Under the pieces are notes generated by a model that saw only the letters and a program-made list of their open reading frames with translations, made no database searches and was not told where the DNA came from. Shown in pieces: positions 42,032-51,654 of a stretch of 64,000 nt of DNA (position 1 is the stretch's first letter; each line of letters starts with the position of its first letter). This DNA is from Kribbella aluminosa (lineage in GTDB: Bacteria > Actinomycetota > Actinomycetes > Propionibacteriales > Kribbellaceae): NCBI RefSeq assembly GCF_017876295.1, contig NZ_JAGINT010000001.1, positions 434,001 through 498,000 on the forward strand, read 5' to 3'. The position numbers were made by a program, and so were the translations under genes.

Positions 42032-43278
42032 TTCGCCAGCAGGGGGTTGATCTTCGAGCAGACGCCGGAGAGTACGGTCTTCACGTCCGCGTCCGGCTTC
42101 CACAACGGGTCGAGGGCGGCGCGGACGGTCTGCTGCAGTTCGGCGTACCCGGTGTGGCTGGGCTTGATCGTGCCGTTTTCGATGCCCTTGACAACGACAC
42201 TGTCGAGCTGGGCCGGCTTGAGCAGCGGGTTGGCCTTTGCCAGCGTGGCCGCGTTCAGCTCGGACTTCCGCGGCGGCGGGAAGAACTCCGCCAGCTTCGC
42301 CGAGTTCTGCGCGTTGCTGAAGTAGGTCAGGAACTGCTTCGCCGCATCCGCGTGCTTGCCGCGCTTGAACACCCCGATCCCGGCCTGCCCGACCACGGAG
42401 TACGCACCGGCCGGCCCCTTCGGCAGCGGCACCAGATCCCAATGGAACTTGGCCTTCTCGAGCAGCGCCGCCCGGCTGATCTGGGTCAGCACCATCGACG
42501 AGTCGCCCGCGAAGAAGTCCTTCGTGATGCCCGGTCCGGGCATGCCCTTGCCGGTGAAGATCAGCTTGTGGACGAACGTCATCGCGTCCACCATCTGCGG
42601 CTGGTCGAACTGGCAGCTCTTGCCGTCCTTGCTCCACGGCCGCGCGCCCCACCCGGACCAGATCGCGTTCAGCGTGTCCCAGCCCTTGTAGTCGAAGTCG
42701 CCGACCACCAGACCACCCTTGCCGGTCTTGGCCTGTACGGCGGCAGCGGTCTTCGCGGCCTCGTCCCAGGTCCAGGTCCCGGAGGCGATCTGCTGCGCGG
42801 GCGCCGGCCGCCCCGCCGCCTTCACCAGGTCGGTGTTCACGAACACACCCAGCGGCGAGGTGGAGAACGGGTACGCGTACAGCTTGCCGTCCTTCTCCCA
42901 GTTGGTCGTCGTACTCGGCACCAGGTCCGGGTCCTTGTCGATCGGCTCCAGCGCGCCGGAGCTGACGAAGTCCGGCGCGTTGCTCTCGAAGATCCACGCC
43001 AGGTCCGGGACGTTGCCGCCGCCGATCTGCGTGGTCAGCGTGGTCGTGTAGCTGTCGAACGGGATCGACTCGAAGGTGATCTTGCCGATCTCCGGGTGAT
43101 CCTTCTTGTAGCCCGCGGCGATCTGGTCGAACAGCGCCAGGTGCTTGGCGTTCGCGCTCCAGATCGTCATCCGCAGGTCGATCGGCCCGCTGCTGCTCGC
43201 GCCGGAGCCGGAGCCACCGCCGCACCCGGCCGCGGCCAGCAGGGCGGCCGCGGACAACGCCGCTGTCAGAATCTTCAT
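42028..43278 (-). CDS. Carbohydrate ABC importer substrate-binding lipoprotein
   Basis: The 416-aa protein has a lipoprotein signal (LLAAAGCGG, lipid Cys19) and the family-1 solute-binding fold: MTIWSANAKH, PDLAWIFESNAPDFV, YAYPFSTSPLGVFVNTDL, GTWTWDEAAKTA. It binds an oligosaccharide or glycoside outside the cell. 27 nt separate it from the FAD oxidoreductase gene. Ligand unknown. Confidence 0.93.
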   Translation of the reverse strand: MKILTAALSAAALLAAAGCGGGSGSGASSSGPIDLRMTIWSANAKHLALFDQIAAGYKKDHPEIGKITFESIPFDSYTTTLTTQIGGGNVPDLAWIFESNAPDFVSSGALEPIDKDPDLVPSTTTNWEKDGKLYAYPFSTSPLGVFVNTDLVKAAGRPAPAQQIASGTWTWDEAAKTAAAVQAKTGKGGLVVGDFDYKGWDTLNAIWSGWGARPWSKDGKSCQFDQPQMVDAMTFVHKLIFTGKGMPGPGITKDFFAGDSSMVLTQISRAALLEKAKFHWDLVPLPKGPAGAYSVVGQAGIGVFKRGKHADAAKQFLTYFSNAQNSAKLAEFFPPPRKSELNAATLAKANPLLKPAQLDSVVVKGIENGTIKPSHTGYAELQQTVRAALDPLWKPDADVKTVLSGVCSKINPLLAK

Positions 43279-43305
43279 CTCAGGTCCTCCATCAGTAGCC
43301 GGAAC

Positions 43306-44901
43306 TCAGTAACCACTGATGGCCGGCCAGGCGAGTTCGATGCCCTGGGCAACCAGGCGGTCCTGGAACTCGCCGAGCAGGGCAGGGGTGGCGTGGACCG
43401 CGCGCGGACTGACACCGCGGTCGAGACAGAAGCCGGCGAGCAGGCCGGCGGCCTCGCCGATGTTCCACTCGACCGGGTGCAACCGGTAACAGCCGTTGGT
43501 GATGTGCGTACTGCCGAGGTTCTTGCTCGCGGGCAGCAGGTTCTCCACCCGCTGCGGGACCAGCGCCCCGAGCGGGATCCGGAACGGGCTGCTCGCCACG
43601 TCGATGTAGTTGTCGCCACCGGTCGACGGATGCAGGTCGATCCGGTACATCCCGATGCCGACGCTGTCGGCGTACTCCACCGCTCCGCGCGTCCCGCGGA
43701 CCGCGACCGACAGGTCCTGCTCGACGATCGTGTACGCCGCCTTGATCCGCCGCGGCTCCCGGATGTACGGCGCCTGCGCGAGCCCGCCGGCCGATCCGAC
43801 CAGGTCGCCGCGCAGCCGGAGCCCGGGGAAGCCGGTGCCGCCGTCGGGACGCGGTGCCTCGGTCTGCAGCCAGTAGAAGACGGACTGTGAGAGTTCGCGC
43901 GCCGCCGCGAGCTGCTTCGCCGCGTCCGGTACGTCGATCACCGGACCCTCGAAGTAGTCGATCATCGGCCAGTTCACCAGGCAGATGTCGCTCTCGTACG
44001 CGCCGGGGACGAAATGCCGGCGGGCCGCGATCCGGCGGAACGTCCACAGGTTCGTGTCGCCGCCGCCTCGCCGCTGGTCCGCGACCACCGCGAGCGGGTC
44101 GTCGTCCGGGTTCGGGGTGAACGACCGTACCGAGCTCTCCAGCGTGCGCGGGTTCGGCGCCGTCCAGGACAGCAGCCGGTCGCCCCAGAACGCGGGCTGG
44201 TAGTTCCGCCAGAACGCGTAGTTCGCCGGCTTGTCGCCGACCTGGTCGCCGTCGACGTGGTCGACCGCGAAGCAGTACGACACCGCCTGCATGTTGAGCG
44301 GCTGCGCCTCCGCCGGCGCGCTCGGCTCCCCGGTCGCGCTCTGCGCCTCGAACCCGGTGACGTACTCCGTCCCGGTCAGCGGCAGCAGCTCGCCGGTTTC
44401 GGTCGCGTCGAGGATGTACGGCGCCGTGAGCGTCAACTGCTCCGCGGTGTCCCGGTGCTGCACGGTCACCGCGGTGACCCGATCGCCGTCGGTGTCCGCG
44501 GACACCGGCCGGTACGGCTGCAGGACCTGCAGCCGGCGACTGGCGCGGTACGGCGCGAGCATCTCCTCCAGTACGGCGACCGCGACGCGCGGCTCGTGAC
44601 AGAGCTTCGACACGTATCCGGCGCCCGGGTTCAGGTGCGGGTCCGCCCGCGACGCCACCGTCAACGGGTAGTGCCGGCGGTAGTAGTCGCGGATCCCGTC
44701 CCGCAGTGCGCGGTACGACGCGGTGATCCCGAACTGCTCGACCCAGGAGTGCTCGTCGGGTGGCACGGCCTGGCTGGTCAGCTGACCGCCGAGCCAGTCG
44801 AACTCCTCGGTCAGGATCACCGAGCGACCGGTTCGCAGCGCGGCCAGGGCCGCGGCGACACCGCCGAGCCCACCGCCGACCACGAGAACATCTGTATGCA
44901 T
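43306..44901 (-). CDS. FAD-dependent oxidoreductase (FAD_oxidored family)
   Basis: The 531-aa flavoprotein has the N-terminal dinucleotide motif VVGGGLGGVAAALAALRTGRSVILTEE, LGGQLTSQAVPPDEH, ILDATETGELLPLTG, and a C-terminal GSTHITNGCYRLHPVEWNIGEAAG. This is the family seen in polysaccharide loci; its reaction is unknown but oxidation of a sugar or uronate is plausible. ATG abuts the LacI stop. It is the second gene of the leftward operon. Confidence 0.88.
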   Translation of the reverse strand: MHTDVLVVGGGLGGVAAALAALRTGRSVILTEEFDWLGGQLTSQAVPPDEHSWVEQFGITASYRALRDGIRDYYRRHYPLTVASRADPHLNPGAGYVSKLCHEPRVAVAVLEEMLAPYRASRRLQVLQPYRPVSADTDGDRVTAVTVQHRDTAEQLTLTAPYILDATETGELLPLTGTEYVTGFEAQSATGEPSAPAEAQPLNMQAVSYCFAVDHVDGDQVGDKPANYAFWRNYQPAFWGDRLLSWTAPNPRTLESSVRSFTPNPDDDPLAVVADQRRGGGDTNLWTFRRIAARRHFVPGAYESDICLVNWPMIDYFEGPVIDVPDAAKQLAAARELSQSVFYWLQTEAPRPDGGTGFPGLRLRGDLVGSAGGLAQAPYIREPRRIKAAYTIVEQDLSVAVRGTRGAVEYADSVGIGMYRIDLHPSTGGDNYIDVASSPFRIPLGALVPQRVENLLPASKNLGSTHITNGCYRLHPVEWNIGEAAGLLAGFCLDRGVSPRAVHATPALLGEFQDRLVAQGIELAWPAISGY

Positions 44902-45942
44902 CTAGGCACCTTTGCTGGGCGGAGTGAGGGTGATTCCGTCGGTCAGGTCGCAGGGGAGGAGCACCTGCTGCGCAGAGGAACTACTTGGCGCGGTCCCGCT
45001 GAGGATCGCCTCGAGCAGCTCGACCGCACGCAGTCCCATCGCCCGCCGCGGGACGTGGAAACCGGAGAAGTCCAGATCGCTGGCCGCGGGCCGGGTGGCA
45101 TCGCCGAGGGTGATCACGGACAGATCCCCGGGTACGTCGATACCGCGCCCGGCCGCGGCGGCGTACAACGCGATCGCGTCCGCGCGGTCCTCGACGAAGG
45201 CCGCGGTGATCCTGCGTCCGAGCAGGTCGTCCAGGACCTCACCCGGTGAACGGTCGGTGGTCGGTACGTGCGGTGCGCGGGCACCGGCGGCGTCGCGGAA
45301 GCCGCGCATCCGGTCCGCAGACGACTCCGCGCCGCTGCCGAGTCCGGCGTACGCGATCCGCCGGTGGCCGAGCGCGCGGGCCTGTCCGACGACGGTGCGG
45401 GTGGCGCTGGCGTAGTCGGCGCCGACGTACGGCACCGGGCCGCCGGCGTCGTCGCGGCGGCCGACCGAGACGAACGGGTACTCCTCGGCGATCAACCGGG
45501 CCAGCTCACCGCTCGGGATCTCGCGACCGAGCAGCAGGCAACCGTCCGCGATCCGGAGCCGGTTGTTCTCGTGGAAGATCCGCCGCCGCCCCTCGGCGAC
45601 CGGCGCGCTGGTGAACAGCAACAGATCCCAGCCGAGTCGCTCGGCGCAGTCCTCGATACCGGCCAGGAACGGGTGGTAGAAGTCGCCGCTCGCGCTCGGG
45701 AACACCGACTCGTACGTGAACACGCCAAGGATCTGGTTGCGCTGCTGCGTCATCCGCCGCGCCAGCGGATCGGCCTGGTAACCGGTCTCGCGGATCACCC
45801 TGAGCACCCGGTCCCGGGTCTCGGCCGGAATCCGCGCGGTCGCGTCGCTGCGGTTGTTCAGCACCAGCGACACCGTGGTCTGACTGACCTTGGCCAGCCG
45901 CGCGATGTCGCGCTGCGTGAGCCGGGTCGCCTTGTCTGCCAT
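44902..45942 (-). CDS. LacI-family transcriptional regulator
   Basis: The 346-aa repressor has the LacI HTH (DIARLAKVSQTTVSLVLNNR) and hinge (ETRDRVLRVIRETGYQADPLARRM), then a periplasmic-binding-fold effector domain (FPSASGDFYHPFLAGIEDC). It starts the leftward operon. An 18-bp palindrome 79 bp upstream (46021-46038) is the likely own operator and may control the divergent exported enzyme as well. Confidence 0.94.
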   Translation of the reverse strand: MADKATRLTQRDIARLAKVSQTTVSLVLNNRSDATARIPAETRDRVLRVIRETGYQADPLARRMTQQRNQILGVFTYESVFPSASGDFYHPFLAGIEDCAERLGWDLLLFTSAPVAEGRRRIFHENNRLRIADGCLLLGREIPSGELARLIAEEYPFVSVGRRDDAGGPVPYVGADYASATRTVVGQARALGHRRIAYAGLGSGAESSADRMRGFRDAAGARAPHVPTTDRSPGEVLDDLLGRRITAAFVEDRADAIALYAAAAGRGIDVPGDLSVITLGDATRPAASDLDFSGFHVPRRAMGLRAVELLEAILSGTAPSSSSAQQVLLPCDLTDGITLTPPSKGA

Positions 45943-46020
45943 CGTCGATCCTTCGCGGTAATACGGATTGCCGGGAACCGTAGAACAGTCCGCCGACGCT
46001 CGTCAAGAGGTCGGATTCGC

Positions 46021-46038
46021 TGATAATTCGAATTATCA
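46021..46038. promoter_or_regulatory. 18-bp perfect palindrome, likely LacI operator
   Basis: TGATAATTCGAATTATCA is a perfect inverted repeat with central CG, the pattern of LacI-family operators. It sits in the 171-bp region between the LacI gene and the divergent exported enzyme. It is the only AT-rich island there. Confidence 0.65.
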
Positions 46039-46113
46039 CTGCCCGAGGTCTTGACCCGCCGGGGTTCCGGGCAGAAAACTCACCGCAGTCCGATCGCAGC
46101 GAGGAGATCCGCA

Positions 46114-47988
46114 ATGTCTCTGAAACGTCGTACTGTTCTGCTCGGGGCCGCTGGTGCCGGTCTTGCTTCTACGATGGCTTCGATGTCCATGTCAGTCGCG
46201 TCCGCCGGGTCCGCTGGTGCCGCAGGGTTGCCGCTGCTCGCCGAGCTTCCGGCCGGGGCGCCGGACCGGCGGTTGTTCGCGCCCGGGGAGCAGCGGTTCG
46301 CGCCGTACCTGGTGATCCTGGCGCCGATGGCGAACGACGTCGTCGACACTGATCCGTACGGGTTCATGGGTGGTGGCTGGTGGCGGACGCCTGCTCAGCC
46401 GTACAACTCGCGGGTCCAGGAACACGTTTTCACGCTCAGCTGGTTCTACGCGAACCAGCGGGCCTGGAACCCGTACTACCGGGACAACGCGCTCCTCGGC
46501 CGGCTCGACGCCGCGTTGCAGCACTACCTCGGGTTGCAGAACCCGGACGGGTCCTGGCCGGAGTACCACCCAGGCGAGCAGGGAAAGGCGTCAAGCGGTT
46601 TCGGAATCGGGTATCTGGCGAAGACGCTCGCCAACCTCCGCCAGGCGAATGCGCTGCCGAGCCGGCGGGCGCAGCTGGAAGTTGCCCTGCGCAAGGGAGT
46701 CGACTGGTACCTCGACCCGGGGAACGCCGTCGTCTGGGACGACCCGTTCGAGTACACCAACCAGGCGACCGCGGGGGTGGCCGGTTCGGCACGGACGCTG
46801 AAGCTGCTGCCCGACCACGACCGGTCGCTGAAGCTGCAGGACCGGATCCGCTTCATCGCGAAGTGGGCGCAGAGCCCGGCCGGGTTCTTCTACGACCCGC
46901 GCGGGATGGACATCAACTACAACTTCGAGGTCATGCTGCCGGAGATGGCCGAGCTGTACCTGCTGACCCGGAACCCGCAGCTCGCGACGATGACGCGCCG
47001 GTTCGCCGACTGGTTCGGGTACAACCTGCTCCGGGAACCCGACGGCTCCGGCTGGCTGACCTACTACGCCGTCTCGGACCGGACCGCGGAGGCCTTCTTC
47101 GACGACGTGATCCCGGACCCGGACCGCACGATCCTCGGCTCGCACTTCGTCCCGGTCGCGCCGGATCTCGGGGCGTTCTTCACCTCCCGCGAGGACCAGA
47201 CGGCGACCCGGCAGGCCTGGGCCGCCGACCCGGCGCCGGTGCCCGCACTGGCGAAGCAGGACACATCGCCGCGGATCATCGCGCACGCGCCGTACGGCGA
47301 GACGATGCCGACCCGGGCCGCGAAGCAGGCCGCGATCGCGCGACTCCCGTACCTGCGCAGCGACAACTTCACCGAGCGGCGGCACGACGACTACGGCAAC
47401 CAGGACTACCTCTACGTACGCCGTCCCGGCCTGTACCTCGGTGCGTTCTTCGGGAACCGGCAGGGCAGCGGCGTGAAGGCCGGCACCGGCTTCCTCTGGC
47501 ACCCGGTCGCGGGCACCGTGATCCACGCGCAGCAGACGGCCACCGGATGCTGGGGCACGGTCCTCGGCGGGAAATCCGATGCCGAGAGCAACCTTGTCGC
47601 GTCGTATCCGTCGAAGGACCTGGTCCGCTACCACACGCCCGACGGCTCGGTGGCGACCGAGCTGCTGGTCGGCCCGCACTCCGTCAGCCGCCGCGTCACC
47701 GCGACCGGTGCGGCGACCGAGCAGATCCCGCTCGTACTGCAGCCCGGTGACGAAACCGTTTTCTCGGACGGAACGGTCGTTCCGTACGGCCAGACGCGGA
47801 CCGCGACGGCGGACGGCCTGGTGATCCGCCGGGGCAAGGCGACCATCACGATCACCTGGTCGAGCCGGCGTACGGCGACCCTCAGCACGTCCACCCGGAC
47901 GTACCTCCGCGACGGGCGCCGACGTGTCCACGTCCTCCGCATCCCCCACGACGGCACGCTGGAAACCGTTGTACGAACGGCCGGCTAG
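46114..47988 (+). CDS. Tat-exported large enzyme, family unassigned (toroid-like)
   Basis: The 624-aa protein has a Tat signal (SLKRRTVLLGAAGAGLAST). The mature part has helix-rich (alpha/alpha toroid-like) sequence: FYANQRAWNPYYRDNALLGRLDAALQHYLGLQNPDGSWPEYHPGEQGK, KGVDWYL, FEVMLPEMAELYLLTR. It then has beta-rich C-terminal sequence. This layout is seen in polysaccharide lyases and hydrolases. It is divergent from the LacI operon and convergent with the next gene (shared CTAG stops). GAGGAG precedes ATG 46114. Confidence 0.6.
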   Translation: MSLKRRTVLLGAAGAGLASTMASMSMSVASAGSAGAAGLPLLAELPAGAPDRRLFAPGEQRFAPYLVILAPMANDVVDTDPYGFMGGGWWRTPAQPYNSRVQEHVFTLSWFYANQRAWNPYYRDNALLGRLDAALQHYLGLQNPDGSWPEYHPGEQGKASSGFGIGYLAKTLANLRQANALPSRRAQLEVALRKGVDWYLDPGNAVVWDDPFEYTNQATAGVAGSARTLKLLPDHDRSLKLQDRIRFIAKWAQSPAGFFYDPRGMDINYNFEVMLPEMAELYLLTRNPQLATMTRRFADWFGYNLLREPDGSGWLTYYAVSDRTAEAFFDDVIPDPDRTILGSHFVPVAPDLGAFFTSREDQTATRQAWAADPAPVPALAKQDTSPRIIAHAPYGETMPTRAAKQAAIARLPYLRSDNFTERRHDDYGNQDYLYVRRPGLYLGAFFGNRQGSGVKAGTGFLWHPVAGTVIHAQQTATGCWGTVLGGKSDAESNLVASYPSKDLVRYHTPDGSVATELLVGPHSVSRRVTATGAATEQIPLVLQPGDETVFSDGTVVPYGQTRTATADGLVIRRGKATITITWSSRRTATLSTSTRTYLRDGRRRVHVLRIPHDGTLETVVRTAG

Positions 47989-49673
47989 ACGCGCAACCGC
48001 AGCACCTGGCCGCCCGGCGTGCGACCGGTCAGGTACACGCGAAGCCCGTCCGGGGTGAGGTTTCCGCCCAGATAGGTGTACTGCTCGCCCGGGTCCATCG
48101 CGACCCGGGCGGGCCCGCTCCCGGGCCCGAACTCGATCCGGTCGCCGCCCACCGTGTAGCTGCCGGTCCCGGACACGAGCTGGTAGTTGCCGTCAGCATC
48201 CAATGCCTCCACGCCGGAAAGCGTTCCACCAGGACGGAAACAGAGCTCGATCGCGTACACCGTCTCGTCTCCGTCGAATCCGAACCCGAGATCGAATCCG
48301 TCCGCCACCTCCTCCACCCGGACAGTGGTCCGCAGCGACCGGTACTGCTTGGGCCGGTTCTCGAAGTCCATCGACGAGTAGAACCGCCCCTCCGGCGTGA
48401 GGGCGTACCGCCCGCCCGTCCGCTGATCCGGCGCCAGCGGCAAGTGGTACGCCGCCCGTACCTCCTGCTGGAGCTTGAATGTACCCGCCCCGGTGCGATG
48501 CAGCCCGTCGGCGCGAAAGTGACCCGTGCCGAAGAACTGCGGCGACAACCGCACCGAGTCCAGAATCGCGGCGCCCTGGCGGAACTTGAAGAACGTCGGA
48601 TTCGTGGACAGCCCCGACGCGATCACCGGGATCTTGTGGAAGTCGGTGCCGCCGAAGATCGTCGCCGTCCGACTGCCCCGCCGTACCCGGGCCGACGCCT
48701 GCGAAGGATAGTGCTGGACGAAATCTGAAGGCGCCGGCGCAGCATCCGGCAGCACCGCGGACAACCGGGGTCGCTCCAGCACCTCGGCCAGGAAGTCGCC
48801 GAGCTCGCCGCTCCCGCGCGCTTGGATGCTCTTGGCAACAGTCGTGAACCGTCCGTCCCCGGTGTGCAGCGCGAGCTCGCGGAACTGCGTGAGATACCAC
48901 CAGAGCTCGCGGACGCCCTTCTGGTCCTGGCGCCGGGAGGCCGTCGTGTCCACCTCGCCGTTCGGCTCGAGGAGGTACAGCGTCAGCTCGAGGTTGCGCC
49001 GTACGTACTCCAGCAGTTCCGGCTTGTCGTGCAGCCGCGCGATCGTCAGCAGGCACGGATTCGTCACCTCGGCGGCGTACGTCGAACTCCGCTCGCTGTA
49101 GATCCCGTCCGAGGTCGCGTCGACGCCCTCGGCGAGCCAGTCGTCGATCCGTGCGGTGTACCGCGGGTCCGGAAACAGCTGGTTCGCCCGCGCCAGCGCA
49201 GCGGACACCTCCCACCGGTGGTTCGGCGTGTGCACACCACCAGCAGCCAGCGCCGGCGCCGCCTTCCGCACGATTTCCGCCAACGTTTTCCGAAGCGGCG
49301 CGGCCTGGTCGTCCGCGTCGAGCAGCCCGTACACGATGCACAGGTCCTGGATCGCGAAAGCGCTGTCCGGCGGCGAGTGCAGGTTGCCGACGTCGTACAG
49401 CCCGTCCTCGTGCTGCCGCGCGACGAGCTGCTCCACGAGCCGGCCGATCGGCGCGAGCAGGGCCACGTCGTGGTGGTACGTCGACCGGTCCCACACGTAC
49501 CCGGAAACCAGCCGTCGCGCCTTCCGCGCGACCGCCCGGACGCTGTCGCCGGTGTCCCGGTGGTCAGCGAGCACGAGCGGGATCTGGGCCTGGTTGGCCG
49601 TGGTCAGCAGCATCAGGAAGTCGTCGTCCACACCCGTCACCCCATCACAGTCAAGCGCCGCAGGCGACCGCAT
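47985..49673 (-). CDS. Large enzyme of unassigned family (heparinase-like layout)
   Basis: The protein of about 562 aa has no signal peptide. The N-terminal half is helical with repeats of the type ARKARRLVSGYVWD, LLAPIGRLVEQLVARQHEDGLYDVGNLHSPPDSAFAIQDLCIVYGLL, THPNHRWEVS-like HTPNHRWEVSAALARANQLFPDP and GIYSERSSTYAAEVTNP. The C-terminal half is beta-rich. This resembles alginate/heparin lyase (PL) architecture. The start is uncertain (ATG 49673, GTG 49640 or GTG 49631). It probably processes the imported sugar. Confidence 0.5.
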   Translation of the reverse strand: MRSPAALDCDGVTGVDDDFLMLLTTANQAQIPLVLADHRDTGDSVRAVARKARRLVSGYVWDRSTYHHDVALLAPIGRLVEQLVARQHEDGLYDVGNLHSPPDSAFAIQDLCIVYGLLDADDQAAPLRKTLAEIVRKAAPALAAGGVHTPNHRWEVSAALARANQLFPDPRYTARIDDWLAEGVDATSDGIYSERSSTYAAEVTNPCLLTIARLHDKPELLEYVRRNLELTLYLLEPNGEVDTTASRRQDQKGVRELWWYLTQFRELALHTGDGRFTTVAKSIQARGSGELGDFLAEVLERPRLSAVLPDAAPAPSDFVQHYPSQASARVRRGSRTATIFGGTDFHKIPVIASGLSTNPTFFKFRQGAAILDSVRLSPQFFGTGHFRADGLHRTGAGTFKLQQEVRAAYHLPLAPDQRTGGRYALTPEGRFYSSMDFENRPKQYRSLRTTVRVEEVADGFDLGFGFDGDETVYAIELCFRPGGTLSGVEALDADGNYQLVSGTGSYTVGGDRIEFGPGSGPARVAMDPGEQYTYLGGNLTPDGLRVYLTGRTPGGQVLRLRV

Positions 49674-49707
49674 CCGGACAGCTCGGCGGGTCCTCGAGCC
49701 CTTGCAT

Positions 49708-49752
49708 AAACCGGTTTCTCGTACTAGTTTCACCGGCCAAAGCAAACGCTTT
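49708..49752. promoter_or_regulatory. Two palindromes before the rightward importer operon
   Basis: AAACCGGTTT (49708-49717) is a perfect palindrome. AAAGCAAACGCTTT (49739-49752) has inverted ends AAAGC/GCTTT. Both are LacI-family-like and lie between the unassigned enzyme and the permease start. They differ from the 46021 site, so another LacI protein may be involved. Confidence 0.45.
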
Positions 49753-49789
49753 CCGGCCCCTGTTCCGCTGTTCGGGAGGTAACGAGACG

Positions 49790-50750
49790 ATGAGTGCGCT
49801 GGGTGAGCTCGGCAGCCTCCGGGGGAAGAAACCTGCAGGTCAGAAGCCAGACCGGGGCGGTGGGGTCGGACATGCCGGCAAGAAGGACAACCTGGCCGGG
49901 TACCTCTTCCTCGCGCCGTGGTTGCTGGGCCTGTTCCTGATCACGATCGGGCCGATGCTGGCCTCGCTGTACCTGTCCTTCACGGACTACAACCTGATCC
50001 AGGCGCCGAAGTGGATCGGCCTGGAGAACTTCACCCGGATGCTGTCCGACCAGCGGCTGCACAACTCGCTGAAGGTGACGTTCACCTACGTGTTCGTCTC
50101 GGTGCCGCTGCAGCTGACGATCGCGCTGCTGCTCGCCGTGGTCCTGGACCGGGGTGTTCGGGGAATGGCGTTTTATCGATCCATCTTCTACCTGCCGTCG
50201 CTGCTCGGCTCGAGCGTCGCGATCGCGATCCTCTGGCGGCAGGTGTTCGGCACCACGGGCCTGCTGAACCAACTGCTGGACCTGTTCGGAATCCACGGAA
50301 AGGGCTGGATTTCCGACCCGAGTACGGCGCTCGGCACGCTGGTCGTGCTGAACGTCTGGACGTTCGGCTCGCCGATGGTGATCTTCCTGGCCGGCCCTCC
50401 GGCAGATTCCGTCGATGTACTACGAGGCCGCGGCGGTGGACGGCGCCGGGACGCTGCGCCGGTTCTTCGGCATCACGCTGCCGCTGCTGACGCCGATCGT
50501 GTTCTTCAACCTGGTGCTGCAGATCATCCACGCGTTCCAGTCGTTCACCCAGGCGTTCGTCGTCTCCGGGGGCAGCGGCGGACCGTCGGACTCGACGATG
50601 TTCTTCACGCTGTACCTCTACGACCGGGGCTTCGGGAACTTCGACATGGGCTACGCCTCCGCGATGGCGTGGTTCCTGCTCGTGATCATCGGGGTCTTCA
50701 CCGCCGCGAACTTCTTCGCCTCGAAGTACTGGGTGTTCTATGACGACTGA
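49790..50750 (+). pseudogene. Carbohydrate ABC importer permease (MalF type) with a +1 frameshift
   Basis: From ATG 49790 (GGGAGGT about 9 nt upstream) the frame has a MalF-type N-terminus and membrane segments up to VIFLAG. One extra C in CCC at 50395-50397 shifts it. Removing it restores GLRQIPSMYYEAAAVDGAGTLRRFFGITLPLLTP, the EAA loop, and the rest to 50750. About 319 aa would result. A sequencing error is as likely as a true mutation, since the rest is conserved. It overlaps the next permease by 11 nt. Confidence 0.85.
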
Positions 50751-51624
50751 AACGCTCCGCACAACGGTCACCGCCAGGCGTTCCGGCGTCGTCACCTGGG
50801 CCCGGATCCGGCCGCTGGTGACCCACGTCGTGCTCGCGGCGTCGGCGCTGGTGATGCTCTACCCGGTGATCTGGATGGTGGTCAGTTCGCTGCGGCCCGG
50901 CAACGAGATCTTCCGCGACCCCGGGATCCTGGTGAAGGACCTGCGGATCGAGAACTACCGGGTCGGCTGGAACGCGCTGACCGAGCCGTTCACCCGGTAC
51001 CTGCTGAACTCCGCGCTGGTGGTGCTCGGCTCGATCCTCGGCAACCTGGTGTCCTGCTCGATGGCGGCGTACGCGTTCGCCCGGCTGGAGTTCACCGCGA
51101 AGAAGCTCTGGTTCGGGATCATGCTGCTCAGCATCATGCTGCCGATCCACGTGGTGATCGTGCCGCAGTACATCCTGTTCTCGAAACTGGGCTGGATCAA
51201 CACGGTGCTGCCGCTGATCGTGCCGAAGCTGCTCGCCACCGACGCGTTCTTCGTCTTCCTGATGGTGCAGTTCATCCGCGGCATCCCGCGCGAGCTGGAC
51301 GAGGCTGCCCGGATCGACGGCTGCGGCAAGGCGTCGATCTTCGGCCGGATCATCCTGCCGCTGATGGTGCCGGCGTTGGCCACCACGACGATCTTCACGT
51401 TCATCTGGACCTGGAACGACTTCTTCAGCCAGCTGATCTACCTGACCGACCCGCACATGTACACCGTCCCGATCGCGCTCCGGTCGTTCGTCGACTCGAC
51501 CTCCAGCTCGTCCTGGGGCTCGATGTTCGCGATGTCGGTGGTGTCCCTGGTCCCGGTCTTCCTCGCCTTCCTGCTCGGCCAGCGGTTCCTGATCAAGGGC
51601 ATCGCGACCACCGGCATCAAGTAA
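50740..51624 (+). CDS. Carbohydrate ABC importer permease (MalG type)
   Basis: The 294-aa permease has six helices and the EAA loop LDEAARIDGCGKASIFGRIILPLMVPAL. The C-terminus ends FLIKGIATTGIK. It overlaps the frameshifted permease by 11 nt and precedes the binding lipoprotein. No ATPase gene is in the operon. Confidence 0.93.
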   Translation: MTTETLRTTVTARRSGVVTWARIRPLVTHVVLAASALVMLYPVIWMVVSSLRPGNEIFRDPGILVKDLRIENYRVGWNALTEPFTRYLLNSALVVLGSILGNLVSCSMAAYAFARLEFTAKKLWFGIMLLSIMLPIHVVIVPQYILFSKLGWINTVLPLIVPKLLATDAFFVFLMVQFIRGIPRELDEAARIDGCGKASIFGRIILPLMVPALATTTIFTFIWTWNDFFSQLIYLTDPHMYTVPIALRSFVDSTSSSSWGSMFAMSVVSLVPVFLAFLLGQRFLIKGIATTGIK

Positions 51625-51654
51625 CTCTCCAGTTATCGCTGAAAGGTGCACTTC

